DNA of 64,000 nucleotides from Variovorax paradoxus (GTDB lineage Bacteria > Pseudomonadota > Gammaproteobacteria > Burkholderiales > Burkholderiaceae_C): positions 2,542,001-2,606,000 of the forward strand of contig CP063166.1 in assembly GCA_016806145.1 (NCBI GenBank), in the 5' to 3' direction. Position 1 is the first letter of the stretch. Each line of letters starts with the position of its first letter. Made by a program: the position numbers and the translations under genes. Below, in pieces: positions 24,633 to 33,899 of this stretch. The notes beneath the pieces are model-generated. The model was given only the letters and a program-made list of their open reading frames with translations. It was not told the DNA's origin and searched no databases.

Positions 24633-26561
24633 TCAGGACCACATCTTGCGCAGCACCGCCGAGAGTCCCGAGCCGGCGATCAGCGCGATGAAGAAGCGCA
24701 TCCAGCCGGCCTTGCGCTGGTAGATGTTGGCGACCCAGATCGCGCCCGTCATGAGGCCGATCAGCCAGGCATCGCGCAGCGACAGCAGGAAGCCCAGCAC
24801 GTAGGTGCCCTGGATCGCGATGCTGACCCACAGGCCCAGCAGCGACAGCGTGCTGCGTGGCTTCGCGGTCTGCGGGGCCGCGGCGGGCTCGGCTGTGCGC
24901 GGCGGTGCCTGCTCGACCCGCTGCGGCTCCTCCTGCGCGCGCTGGCGTTCGCGTTCGGCCTCGCGCTTCGCCTTCTTCTCGGCCGCGATCTGCTCGGGCG
25001 TTTTCTCGAGCACCGGTTCGGGCGCGCGCGCGGGCTGCCACCACGTGGGCAGGGGCGCGAGCCCGGCGGCCGACTGCCGGCGGAAGTGACCCGCGGGCAG
25101 CGGCGCGCGGGCCGGCGTCGCGGCCGTCGCGGGCGCCGATGCATGCTTCGCGGCCAGCGCCTTCACGCGCCGCAGGTAGGGCTCGGCGCGCGCGGGGTCG
25201 GCCATCGCGATGAAGTTCGCATAGCCGCGCAGCGCGGCGACCAGGTCGTGCTGGCCGTTCCAGTGCAGGCCCTGCGGGCCGTGGCGCTCGGCCTGGTGCA
25301 GCACGGCGCGAAAGCGCCGCAAGGTGTCGCGGTCGGTCGAGAGCTTGTCGTTGACCACGATGCCGGTCACGTGCTGCTGCTGGTGGCGGCGCATCACCTG
25401 CTGCTTGTCGGGATGCACCACGAAGCCTTCGCTGGCCACGATCTGCTTGGCGCGCCACAGGAGCTTGCCGACGTCGCGGCCATGTTCGGCATCGGCCGAG
25501 AAGCTCAGGTCGTCGGCATAGCGCGTGTAGCGAAAGCCCAGCCTGGCGGCGCAGGCGGCCAGCCGCGCGTCGAGCCGGCGGCACAGCACGTTGGTGAGCA
25601 TCGGGCTGGTGGGCGCGCCCTGCGGCAGCACGCGCTCGCCGCGCGCGACGACGTAGCGTTCGCCATCGAGCTCGACCTCGTCGGTCGGCGCCTCGGTCGC
25701 GAGCAGCGCGAACAGGGTCGCGACCTGCGGCGAGTAGCCGAGCTGGCGGAACACGCCGCGCACGCGGCGCAGGCCGATCGAGGGAAAGAAGTCCTGGAGG
25801 TCGAGGTTGACCACCACCGCCTGCCCCACGTGCGGCGCGGCGTTGCTGAGGATCGAGCGGCCCGGCAGGAAGCCGTGCACGGCTTCGTGCACCGGCACCT
25901 TGGCCAGCACGTTGTCGAGCACCCAGTACTGGGCGCGCTTGAGCCGCGGCATCGGCGCCGAGATCCGGCGTTCGCCGCCGGTCTTCTTGGGCACGGTGAA
26001 GCGCTGGTAGTGGCTCACGCGCGCGACCTCGCGGTGCCAGGCCAGGAAGCGCAGTTCCCCGAGTTCCAGGCCCATGGCGCGCGCGAGGTCGGTGGCGTCG
26101 TGCAGCGCCGGCAGCGCATGGCGCGCGAGCGACTGTTCGTCGCTGCGCGCCTCGTTGAGCCCGCCCGAGACGCCTTCGCCCAGGTACAGCAGCTCGCGCT
26201 GGCGCCGGCCGTGCCAGTCGAGCGCGCGCGCATGGCGCTGTTGCGCGAGGCGCTGGCGCGTTTCCTCGCGGCGTTCGCGCGCCCGCGCCATGCGCTCCTT
26301 GCGCATCGATTTGAGCGCGGTCTCGCGGTCCTCGATGCCGCGCAGCTCGTCGCCGAGATCGCGCAGCGCGGTCTGCAGTTCGCCCTCGCGGCGGATCAGT
26401 TGCGCCTCGACCGTGGGCTGCGCCGTGTCGCGCGGCCAGAAGCCCAGGCGCTGCATCTCCTCGAGCACGACCTCCTGCTTGGAGCTCGCGCGGATGCGTT
26501 CGTAGAGCTGCTCGCGCGTGAGTGCCGAATCGGGTACGGAGGAGGGAGAGGGTGGGGTCAT
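24633..26561 (-). CDS. Retron reverse transcriptase with C-terminal membrane segments
   Basis: 642 residues. RT motifs are in order: KKTGGERRISAP, NLDLQDFFPS (about 252-261), PQGAPTSP (313-320) and the catalytic YADD (348-351). Retron-specific NAxxH (NAAPH, 240-244) and VTG (398-400) are both present. The N-terminal ~130 residues are charged and probably coiled coil. After the thumb comes a Pro/Ala and Lys/Glu-rich linker (about 470-565), then hydrophobic segments near 571-593, 598-615 and 621-637, an unusual membrane-anchored tail. The start could also be 26579 (6 residues longer); neither has a clear ribosome binding site. It makes msDNA from the RNA just upstream. Confidence 0.93.
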   Translation of the reverse strand: MTPPSPSSVPDSALTREQLYERIRASSKQEVVLEEMQRLGFWPRDTAQPTVEAQLIRREGELQTALRDLGDELRGIEDRETALKSMRKERMARARERREETRQRLAQQRHARALDWHGRRQRELLYLGEGVSGGLNEARSDEQSLARHALPALHDATDLARAMGLELGELRFLAWHREVARVSHYQRFTVPKKTGGERRISAPMPRLKRAQYWVLDNVLAKVPVHEAVHGFLPGRSILSNAAPHVGQAVVVNLDLQDFFPSIGLRRVRGVFRQLGYSPQVATLFALLATEAPTDEVELDGERYVVARGERVLPQGAPTSPMLTNVLCRRLDARLAACAARLGFRYTRYADDLSFSADAEHGRDVGKLLWRAKQIVASEGFVVHPDKQQVMRRHQQQHVTGIVVNDKLSTDRDTLRRFRAVLHQAERHGPQGLHWNGQHDLVAALRGYANFIAMADPARAEPYLRRVKALAAKHASAPATAATPARAPLPAGHFRRQSAAGLAPLPTWWQPARAPEPVLEKTPEQIAAEKKAKREAERERQRAQEEPQRVEQAPPRTAEPAAAPQTAKPRSTLSLLGLWVSIAIQGTYVLGFLLSLRDAWLIGLMTGAIWVANIYQRKAGWMRFFIALIAGSGLSAVLRKMWS

Positions 26562-26604
26562 GGGCGGTGTGCGCCGCATGGACCGATGCACTGGAAGAAA
26601 AAGA

Positions 26605-26828
26605 TGCGAACGGGACGGGAATCTCGTCGAAGAGCCTGAGGACTGGACAGCTCCACTCGACGCCGTACGCGCATGGTGGCGCGATGAGCTTCGAAGAAGC
26701 CGCACCGTCATCGCGCCACCATGCGCGTACGGCACAGTGAAGAGATGTCCAGTGAAGCCTGGGAAGTGCTGAGATCGAGGATGGCGATGCGCCATCCGGA
26801 TTGCAAGAGCCTTCCCGCCCCGTTCGCA
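26605..26828 (-). ncRNA. Retron msr-msd RNA
   Basis: On the minus strand the 5' end a1 (26828-26812) reads TGCGAACGGGGCGGGAA and the 3' end a2 (26621-26605) reads TTCCCGTCCCGTTCGCA; they pair over 17 bp with a single G-U. The msr part has a perfect 8-bp hairpin with a 3-nt loop (26779-26797). The msd part has a perfect 26-bp stem (26662-26687 with 26708-26733), prolonged outward by CACT/AGTG, CTC/GAG and the 8-bp ACTGGACA/TGTCCAGT (26642-26649 with 26746-26753). The element fills the gap between the WHSWIM gene and the reverse transcriptase. The branching G is not obvious; TTGC about 26805 is one candidate. Confidence 0.92.
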
Positions 26829-26833
26829 AAACC

Positions 26834-26839
26834 AGTGTA
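26834..26839 (-). promoter_or_regulatory. Possible -10 box of the retron RNA
   Basis: On the minus strand TACACT begins right after the WHSWIM stop codon. Its expected start site, 6-7 bases downstream, coincides with the first bases of a1 at 26828. The -35 region is poor, so the RNA may also come from the operon transcript. Confidence 0.4.
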
Positions 26840-28555
26840 TCAGCCGATGCTTGCAGTCCTTTCTTCCGAGTCGGTCGCGGGCGTCGGTGCGCCCGCGGTG
26901 GTGCCAAGCGCCAGCGCGGCCGAGGCCGTGGCCAGGCGCAGCGCAAGCATGTGTTCGCACGGCCCCTTCGTCATGCGCAGGCGGATGAAGTGGTCGCACT
27001 GGCATTCGCCGGTGGCCACGCGCTGGTCGGCATCGAGCTGCAGCCGCACCTGGTACTGGCGCGAGGACTTGGTGCCGCACAGGCCGCTGAGCAGCAGGCC
27101 GCCGTCGGCCCGGGCCTCGACCTTCGTGTCCTTCAGGCGGCCGGCCTGCACCAGTTCGGCGGCGGCCGCTTCCTCGGGGCTGGCATGGCGCAGCCGTTCC
27201 ATCGGCAGCGGCTCGCGGCTGAGCTCGCGCAGGCGCCACACGCCGTGCGCGATGTCGTACACCACGCGCCCGGCCTGCACATAGCCGCCGAGCGCCGACT
27301 CGACCTTGAGCGGCGAGAGCCCGGTGGCCGCGGCCAGTTCGGCGGTGGTGGCGCGCCAGCGTTCGCCCAGCGCCGCGAACACGCGCAGCAGGCTGTCCTG
27401 GTCGACGTCATGGCGCGGCTGCAGCAGCTCGAAGTGGCCGTTGCGCGACCAGTCGTTGGCGGTCCAGCCCGACAGGCCCAGCGTGAATTCCATGTCGGGC
27501 AGCCGCGCGACCCAGAAGCTCGGCATGCCGGTGCCCAGCAGGTGCACCGTGAAGCCCTGCGCCACCGGCACCAGCCGCTCGAGCTGCAGCAGCCGGCGCC
27601 GGCCCCAGACGCGGATGTCGATGTCGGTGGGCGCGTCGTGCGAGGAACGCGGGCACACCAGTTCGTGGCCCCAGGGCTCGAACAGGATGCGTACCGGCTG
27701 CCCGGGCCGCAGGATGAAGCGCAGCGAGCGCGGGCCCGCGCGCTCCTTGCGGCGGCGCAGCACCAGGCAGATGTTGTGCACGTCCATCGGATGCAGCTGC
27801 AGCCGGTGCGCGGGCAACAGCATTGCGCTGCTGACCTGCAGGAAGCCGCGCACCCAGCTGTCGGGCACTTCGATCTTGGGCTCGTGGAAGGCCGGGTCGT
27901 TGCCGCTCTGCACCTGGAAGCCGCCGGGATCGATCGCCAGCCGCGTGGCCTTGTAGTCGCGGATCTTCTGGAACTCGTCGTAGAGCGACTCGGAGTAGTC
28001 GACGTTGGTGGTGCCGAAGGCATGGTCGCTCACGCGGTCGAAGACCTCGTGGCCGCAGGAGAACATGCCGTAGCTCGACTCGTCCTGGCTGAAGCACTCG
28101 AAGAACACGCGGTCGGGATGCACGGTGATCACCGGGTCGAGCACGAACCAGGCTTCGCGGTTGACCTTGTAGAGGTGGTCGAAGTAGCGCTTCTGCGCCT
28201 TGTAGAAGGGCTGCAGCATGGCCGACTTGCGCTGGCGCAGCACGTCGAGCTCCTCGCGCAGCGGCGCCATGCGGGCCTTGAGCTCGTCGCTGCGCGCCAT
28301 GTACTGCGCGAGCAGCTCGCCTTCCTGGCTCGCGAGCCATTCGAGGTAGGCGCTCTTGTCGCGCGGCTGGAAGCGCAGGTCGCCCACCACCACGTCGTGC
28401 AGCGCCGACATGCCTTCGCGAAACGGCAGGTGCCGGTTGACCTCGCCGATGAAGTGCACGGGCGCGCGCAGGGTGTCGGGCGCGAACTGCAGCGCGGTGC
28501 TGGTGGGCGTCTGCTGCGCGCCCGAGTGGCCGAAATAGCGGTACTGGAACTTCAT
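26840..28555 (-). CDS. WHSWIM-domain protein of the retron (winged helix plus SWIM zinc finger)
   Basis: 571 residues. The C-terminus has the SWIM zinc signature CxC-x12-CxH (C518, C520, C533, H535 in GECQCDHFIRLRMTKGPCEHML). Before it, residues about 390-445 form a winged helix (TTAELAAATGLSPLKVESALGGYVQAGRVVYD). The N-terminal ~380 residues have no family I can name. WHSWIM proteins define retron type XIII in published classifications, as I remember them, as a putative effector or DNA-binding part. The start ATG overlaps the stop of the HEAT/ARM gene (ATGA), and the retron RNA begins 12 bases after its stop. Confidence 0.88.
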   Translation of the reverse strand: MKFQYRYFGHSGAQQTPTSTALQFAPDTLRAPVHFIGEVNRHLPFREGMSALHDVVVGDLRFQPRDKSAYLEWLASQEGELLAQYMARSDELKARMAPLREELDVLRQRKSAMLQPFYKAQKRYFDHLYKVNREAWFVLDPVITVHPDRVFFECFSQDESSYGMFSCGHEVFDRVSDHAFGTTNVDYSESLYDEFQKIRDYKATRLAIDPGGFQVQSGNDPAFHEPKIEVPDSWVRGFLQVSSAMLLPAHRLQLHPMDVHNICLVLRRRKERAGPRSLRFILRPGQPVRILFEPWGHELVCPRSSHDAPTDIDIRVWGRRRLLQLERLVPVAQGFTVHLLGTGMPSFWVARLPDMEFTLGLSGWTANDWSRNGHFELLQPRHDVDQDSLLRVFAALGERWRATTAELAAATGLSPLKVESALGGYVQAGRVVYDIAHGVWRLRELSREPLPMERLRHASPEEAAAAELVQAGRLKDTKVEARADGGLLLSGLCGTKSSRQYQVRLQLDADQRVATGECQCDHFIRLRMTKGPCEHMLALRLATASAALALGTTAGAPTPATDSEERTASIG

Positions 28556-31500
28556 GCGGCGGTACCTCCGGCGACGGCGGCCCGGCGCGGCGCGACGGCG
28601 CGCACGGGCGCGGCCTGCAGCGGGTTCTCGAGCGCCGGATAGCGTTGCTGGATGCTGCGCAGGCCGGCCACGTAGCGGGCGCGCTCGGTGATGGCGCCGC
28701 TCACGGCCTGGCGCGCGAACACGCGCGCGACGATGCGCGCCGCCGCCTCGGACTGCTCGGCCTGCGCGGCGAGGAACTCGCTCACGCGCGCCTTGGCGAG
28801 CCGGCCGCGGTTGGCCTGCGACAGCACGGTGAGGAAGTAGGGCTCGAGCCGCGCCAGCACCTCGGGCTTGCCGCCCGCGGCGGCCGCCAGCCAGTTGGTC
28901 ACGAACAGCTGCATGCCGCTCGAGGGATGCTGGCTCAGCTGCAGCATGTAGGTGGTGACGTCGGTGAGTTCGAAGTGCGCCGTCAGCAGCTCGCGGCCCA
29001 GGCGCTGGGCGCCGGGATCCTTGTGGTCGCACAGGCGCACCAGCAGCGCGGGCGTCCATTGCGGCGACTGGCCTTGCGATGCGAACCACTCGCGCGCCCA
29101 GGCGAGCGCATCGTCCCAGCGACTGTCGAAGATGCGCAGCGCATCGTCGAGCTGCGCGAGCGTGCGCTCGGGCCGCGCGGCGAGCTGCTCGCAGGCCCAT
29201 TGCCGCGCGGCTGCGGCATCGACCAGCCCCAGGCTCGCGGTCTGCAGCACGTCGAAGGCCTCGGCCGGCTGCTGCGGCAGCAGCCAGGCGCCCAGCCGTT
29301 GCGCGCCCTTGCTGCGCGCCTCGAGCAGCCGCACGGTGGTGGCGCTGTCGCCCGCGCGCGTGTGCGCGGCCAGCGGGCCGCACAGCCACTGCAGCAGCGA
29401 ATCGAACACGCCCTCGGCCGCTTCGGTGCGGAACAGCTCGTCGCGCAGCATCGGCATCAGCGCCGCGCCGAAGTCCGGATGGCCGGGCAGCAGCTGCGCG
29501 AGCTTGGGCGCGACCGCGCTGCGCACGCGCGGCATCGGGCTGGCGCAGAACACGGCGAACAGCGCCGGCTGCGCGAGCAGCGTGTCGTCGGGCAGCGCGG
29601 TGAACAGGCGCACGCCGGCGCCGCGCAGCCGCTCGTCGTCCGACTGCAGCAGCCGCGTCAGCACCTCGATCGGCAGGCCTTGAACGGATGCCGGATGCAG
29701 CAGCAGCCACTCGGCCGCGAGCGCGACCACGTCGGGGCTCGCATGGTCGAACAGGGCCAGCAGTTCGGCCAGCGGCGCCTTCGAGCCGGCTTCGCGCAGC
29801 GGGTTCTGCAGCGCCCATTGCAGGTTCTCGCAGATGGCGGCGAGTTCGGGTGCCTGCGCATCGCAGCGCGCGAGCCAGTCGAGCAGCGCGGTACACAGCG
29901 CGTCGAAGCTGTCCGCCGTCTCTGGCTGGCCCACCGCGGCCTGCAGCAGCAGGCGCGAGGCGCGGCGCACCTCGGCGTCGGCCGAGACCAGCAGGCGCAG
30001 CAGCAGCTCGACGTCGCGGCTGTAGCGCGCCGGGTCCTCGGCGATCAGGTCGAGTGCATGGCGGCGTGCTTCGTCCAGTGGCGAATCGATCAGCGGCACG
30101 AGCCAGGGGCCGGCGGGCTCGCCGGCCTCGATGCGCTCGCGCACCAGCGTCAACGCGAAGCGCGCCGTGTCGTTCCAGGCGCTCGCGAGCAGCTCGCGCA
30201 GCACGGCGCCATCGAGTGCTTGGCAGAAGGCGCGGTTGTCCTGCAGCGCGCGCGCCGCGAAGGCATGCACGCCGGCGCAGCGCGACTGCCGCATCAGCTG
30301 CAGCAGCGCCTCCGGATGGCGGTCCCAGCGCTCGGGCCAGGCCTCGCCGCGTTGCGCGCGGTGCTCGGCCGGCGGCGTCTCGCGGCGCCAGTAGAGGCCA
30401 CCGGCCAGCGCAGTCCATTCGGGGTCATGGCGATGCAGCAGCTGCATCACGACCAGCCAGCGGCTGTAGGGGCCGCTGTGCCAGACGCGCGTCTCGCGGT
30501 TCCAGCCTGCATCCTCATGGCGCGCCGCGACGGCCGCGTCCGCATCGTCGGCCGCGAGCAGCACGCCCATCGCGAGCCGCAGCCAGTCGCGCTCGTCGGC
30601 CGCGCCGCGCAGCGCGAGCCGGCGCAAGGTGCGCCAGGTGCGGCGGCGCAGGTAGTCGTGCGTGCGCTGGCTCAGCGCGAGCCGGCTGTCGGGGCGCACG
30701 ATCTCCTTCGCGATGTCGACGTAGCGGCCGTTGAGCATGGCCCATTGGCTGGTGCCGCGAAAACCCGCGCGCTGCGTTTCGAGGCGCTGGTTCAGCAGGC
30801 CCAGCAGGCGGTAGTCGCCCGCGAACTCGGCACCCTTGTAGAGCCGGCGCCAGGCGCGGAAGCTGCGCGCGGCCAGCGAGAGCTGCTGCGCCACGTCGTG
30901 CAGCGCACTGCGCGCCAGGCCGGCGGGCTGGTCCTCGTCGAGGCCTTCGAGCAGCGCGAGTTCGAACAGCTGCTGTGTCCAGTCGGTGTGCGCGAGGCTC
31001 TGCCAGTGCGCGGGGTCGGCGAGCCGTTCGCGCAGCAGCGCGGCGGGCTCGGCCACCGGAACGACCTGCGCCTCGGTCCAGGCGCGGCGCAGCGAGCCGG
31101 GCCAGTCGTCGACGATGCGCTCGGCTTCCGCGGCGCGACGTTCGGCGGGCCACAGCGCGAGCGCGGCCCAGCGCGCGATGCGCGTCACTTTGGGGTCGGT
31201 CGCGCGGCGCGAGAGCTCGAGCATTGCCTCGAAGGCGCCCGTGTCGCCGCAGCGGCCGATGGCCCAGGCGATGCAGTAGTCGAGCATCGCGTCGCCGGTC
31301 TCGATCAGCTCGACCAGCCGCGGCACCGCCTGCGCGAGCCGGCGTTCGCCGAGGCGCCACACGGTGCGGCTGCGGCGCAGCGGCGGTAGCAGGCGCCAGG
31401 CATCGGGCGCGATGCGCTCGAGCAGGATGGTGTCGGCCGGCGAAAGAGAAGCGGCGGCGGCGATGGGCGCGGCCGGTGCCGATGCAACGATGGGCGCACC

Positions 31501-31749
31501 TTCGAGCGCGAGGCCGCGCGAGAGCTGCGCGGCGAGCGCATCGCCGAACACCGCCATCGCCTTGTCGAGCGCGAGCGGCGAGGGTGTCAGCACGGTCTCG
31601 CGCCACTGCAGTCCGTCGCGGCTGCTGCTCAGGTGCACCACGTGCCCGGCGTCGGCGGGCAGCTCGAACAGTTCGATGGTGACGTGTTCCGTGACCGTCG
31701 ATGTCCCCGGTCTCGTTCGTGTGAGTTTCTCGGATCGAATGCGCTTCAC
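28552..31749 (-). CDS. Large HEAT/ARM-like repeat protein of the retron operon
   Basis: 1065 residues from a GTG at 31749 preceded by GGGAGG. After an N-terminal beta-rich region of about 100 residues, the protein is almost all amphipathic helices in HEAT/ARM-like pairs, for example ERRLAQAVPRLVELIETGDAML with IGRCGDTGAFEAMLELSRRATD, and later LLRLLVSADAEVRRASRLLLQAAVG. Neither signal peptide nor membrane segment is seen. An alpha-solenoid of this size probably serves as a scaffold or sensor for the WHSWIM protein, whose gene it overlaps. An ARM-repeat gene beside WHSWIM and RT matches the type XIII retron layout. Confidence 0.85.
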   Translation of the reverse strand: MKRIRSEKLTRTRPGTSTVTEHVTIELFELPADAGHVVHLSSSRDGLQWRETVLTPSPLALDKAMAVFGDALAAQLSRGLALEGAPIVASAPAAPIAAAASLSPADTILLERIAPDAWRLLPPLRRSRTVWRLGERRLAQAVPRLVELIETGDAMLDYCIAWAIGRCGDTGAFEAMLELSRRATDPKVTRIARWAALALWPAERRAAEAERIVDDWPGSLRRAWTEAQVVPVAEPAALLRERLADPAHWQSLAHTDWTQQLFELALLEGLDEDQPAGLARSALHDVAQQLSLAARSFRAWRRLYKGAEFAGDYRLLGLLNQRLETQRAGFRGTSQWAMLNGRYVDIAKEIVRPDSRLALSQRTHDYLRRRTWRTLRRLALRGAADERDWLRLAMGVLLAADDADAAVAARHEDAGWNRETRVWHSGPYSRWLVVMQLLHRHDPEWTALAGGLYWRRETPPAEHRAQRGEAWPERWDRHPEALLQLMRQSRCAGVHAFAARALQDNRAFCQALDGAVLRELLASAWNDTARFALTLVRERIEAGEPAGPWLVPLIDSPLDEARRHALDLIAEDPARYSRDVELLLRLLVSADAEVRRASRLLLQAAVGQPETADSFDALCTALLDWLARCDAQAPELAAICENLQWALQNPLREAGSKAPLAELLALFDHASPDVVALAAEWLLLHPASVQGLPIEVLTRLLQSDDERLRGAGVRLFTALPDDTLLAQPALFAVFCASPMPRVRSAVAPKLAQLLPGHPDFGAALMPMLRDELFRTEAAEGVFDSLLQWLCGPLAAHTRAGDSATTVRLLEARSKGAQRLGAWLLPQQPAEAFDVLQTASLGLVDAAAARQWACEQLAARPERTLAQLDDALRIFDSRWDDALAWAREWFASQGQSPQWTPALLVRLCDHKDPGAQRLGRELLTAHFELTDVTTYMLQLSQHPSSGMQLFVTNWLAAAAGGKPEVLARLEPYFLTVLSQANRGRLAKARVSEFLAAQAEQSEAAARIVARVFARQAVSGAITERARYVAGLRSIQQRYPALENPLQAAPVRAVAPRRAAVAGGTAA

Positions 31750-31867
31750 GCGGAGGCCTCCCTGCCTTCGGTTGAATGCCCCGATCCTGCAGTGTGGCCG
31801 GTCGGGGCAGCCGCCTATCTTAGGCCCTGATACTGCACGCTTCGATGACGCGCGGATGAGCGCCGGC

Positions 31868-32632
31868 TCACCACGCCATCTGCCGCCACGGGCTGTGCTC
31901 GTGCGAGAGCAGGTGGGCGGTGGCGCGCTGGAAGGTGTCGGTGTCCTCGGCGATGCGGTCGAGATCGTGGGTGGCGAGCCAGAACGCGCGCCCGACCACG
32001 AAGCTGTCGCCGAAGTCGCGCCACGACTGGTAGGCGGGCTGCGCGAGGCGCGCCGCGCTCGCGATCGCGTTCCACGACTCCTCGGCGCGCAGCAGCCGCG
32101 CATCCTGGATCAGCCGGTGCATCTGCACCAGTCGGCCCATGTCCCAGGCCATGATGCTCGCGGGCAGCGGCCGCGGCAGCTTGTCGAACAGGCCTTCCTC
32201 GGCGGCCTCGTGCCAACTTTCGTAGTAGTCGCGCGTTCTCTCGAGATCGAGGCCGCGTCCCACCGCTTCGCCGGGCAGTGCCGCGAGGTTGGCTTGCGCC
32301 ACCGCCGCCGCATCGCTTCGGCTGCCGCGGTGCAGGCGCTCGACGCGCGGATTCACCACCGCGTAGTGCGCGCGGTGGCCCTGCGAGAGCAGCGACTCGG
32401 TGACCTCGCGCGCGCTGCTGGCGTTGGTGACGCCCCAGGCCGAGGCCAGCAGCGCCACGGCGGTGGCGCGGTCCGATTCGGTGGTGAGCGCGTTGATCGG
32501 CAGGTAGGACTCGGCCGCGTAGACCGCGCCGAGCGCGAGGCCGCGATGCTGCGCCGGCGTCAGCGGCGTGCTGTCCTCGAGCCGGTTGAAACTGAATGAA
32601 AAAAGCTTGCGGACCTTGTCCAGAAATCCCAT
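31868..32632 (-). CDS. DUF1266-domain protein
   Basis: 254 residues. The C-terminal half matches the DUF1266 pattern: AWDMGRLVQMHRLIQDARLL, then ESWNAIASAARLAQPAYQSWRDFGDSFVVGRAFWLA. The start ATG at 32632 follows AAGGGGAC; longer versions would run into the divergent promoter region. Function of DUF1266 is unknown; such genes often appear next to polymorphic toxin or defence genes. It lies 118 bases upstream of the HEAT/ARM gene on the same strand, so it may be part of the retron operon or merely a neighbour. Confidence 0.82.
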   Translation of the reverse strand: MGFLDKVRKLFSFSFNRLEDSTPLTPAQHRGLALGAVYAAESYLPINALTTESDRATAVALLASAWGVTNASSAREVTESLLSQGHRAHYAVVNPRVERLHRGSRSDAAAVAQANLAALPGEAVGRGLDLERTRDYYESWHEAAEEGLFDKLPRPLPASIMAWDMGRLVQMHRLIQDARLLRAEESWNAIASAARLAQPAYQSWRDFGDSFVVGRAFWLATHDLDRIAEDTDTFQRATAHLLSHEHSPWRQMAW

Positions 32633-32789
32633 GGCGCCGTCCCCTTGTGTTCGCCTGTGCGGGCGTAGGCTAGGTGCGCCGGGCGCGCGGCGCCAGTGCC
32701 TAAAGTCATTGGGCGACATCGCGTGTGGTGTGTAGCATCGCAGCGTCGTGCCATGCCACGGCGCCGTTCGTTCCATCGCATCCGCCGCC

Positions 32790-33899
32790 ATGTCCAGCAC
32801 CGAATCGCTTTCGCAATCCAGCTTCCTCTACTTCACCGGCCAGGGCTCCGACAAGGTCTACCAGGTCCACCTGCGGCCGAAGGACGAGGGCTGGGTGGTC
32901 GACTACGGCAACGGCCGGCGCGGTGGCACGCTCGCCACCGGCACCAAGACCAGCAGCCCGGTCGGCTACGAGGCCGCGCTCAAGATCTACCAGAAGGTGG
33001 TGAAGGAGAAGACCGGCAAGGGCTACACCACCGATGCATCGGGCGCGCTCTACACCGCTTCCGAATTCGCGGGCCGCATGAGTGGCGAGCTGCCGCAGCT
33101 GCCCACCCTGATCGCCGAGACGCAGCTCACGCGCTACCTCGACGACCCCGGCTGGGGCCTGCAGGAAAAGGCCGATGGCGAGAACCGCATGCTGGTGATC
33201 GAGGAGGACGCGGTGCGCGGCACCAACCGCCGCGGCCTGTTCGTCGACATACCGCAGGCCTGGGTCGCGACCGCCGCGCTGCCGGCCGGCCGCGCGGTGA
33301 TCGCGGGCGAGCACGTGGGCGATGGCTTCCTGGCCTTCGACCTGCTCGAGGCCGCCGGCGAGGACCTGCGCGCGCAGGCCTTCGTCGAACGCTTCCGGCG
33401 GCTCGAGGCCTTCGCGAGCGCCTTGCCATGGATGGCCGTGCTGCCGCTCGAGACCGAGGCCTCGGCCAAGCACCGGCGCGCGGCCGAGTTGCGCGCGGCG
33501 CATGGCGAGGGCTTCGTGCTCAAGGCGCTGGCCGCGCCCTTCGCCGCGGGGCGCAGCAATGCGAGCCTCAAGTTCAAGTTCCAGCAGAGCGCGACCTGCG
33601 AGGTGCTGCGCGTCAATGCGCAACGCTCGGTGGCCGTGGGCCTGCGCGACGAGGCCGGCGTGCTGGTCGATCTGGGCAACGTCACCGTGCCGCCGAACGA
33701 AGCGCTGCCCGCGCCCGGCACACTGGTCGAGGTGCGCTATCTCTATCGCTATGCGGGCGGCAGCTTCGAGCAGCCGGTCTATCGCGGGCAGCGGCCCGAC
33801 ATGGCGGCCGAAGATGCACTGCTCGCGCAGGTCACGCGCATCAAGGAACGCAGTGCCGTCGCGGAAGAAGAGCGCGACGACGGGAGCGACGTCGCGTGA
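32790..33899 (+). CDS. WGR-domain protein fused to an ATP-dependent DNA ligase-like nucleotidyltransferase
   Basis: 369 residues. Residues about 10-75 form a WGR domain (SFLYFTGQGSDKVYQVHL, DYGNGRRGGTL). From residue 120 there is a covalent nucleotidyltransferase: motif I EKADGENR (Lys127), motif III-like IAGEHVGDGFLAFDLLE, motif IV EGFVLKAL (Glu240), motif V SLKFKF (Lys261, Lys263), and an OB-like C-terminus ending in PVYRGQRPD (motif VI-like). It may adenylate and seal nicked nucleic acid recognised by the WGR part. It is divergent from the DUF1266 gene over a 157-base gap and overlaps the lipoprotein gene downstream. Confidence 0.83.
   Translation: MSSTESLSQSSFLYFTGQGSDKVYQVHLRPKDEGWVVDYGNGRRGGTLATGTKTSSPVGYEAALKIYQKVVKEKTGKGYTTDASGALYTASEFAGRMSGELPQLPTLIAETQLTRYLDDPGWGLQEKADGENRMLVIEEDAVRGTNRRGLFVDIPQAWVATAALPAGRAVIAGEHVGDGFLAFDLLEAAGEDLRAQAFVERFRRLEAFASALPWMAVLPLETEASAKHRRAAELRAAHGEGFVLKALAAPFAAGRSNASLKFKFQQSATCEVLRVNAQRSVAVGLRDEAGVLVDLGNVTVPPNEALPAPGTLVEVRYLYRYAGGSFEQPVYRGQRPDMAAEDALLAQVTRIKERSAVAEEERDDGSDVA

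Noticed and set aside
26662..26733. 26-bp inverted repeat as a terminator or insertion-sequence end
   Set aside because: No T run follows on either strand, no transposase is present, and it is nested inside the a1/a2 pair next to a retron RT, which explains it better.
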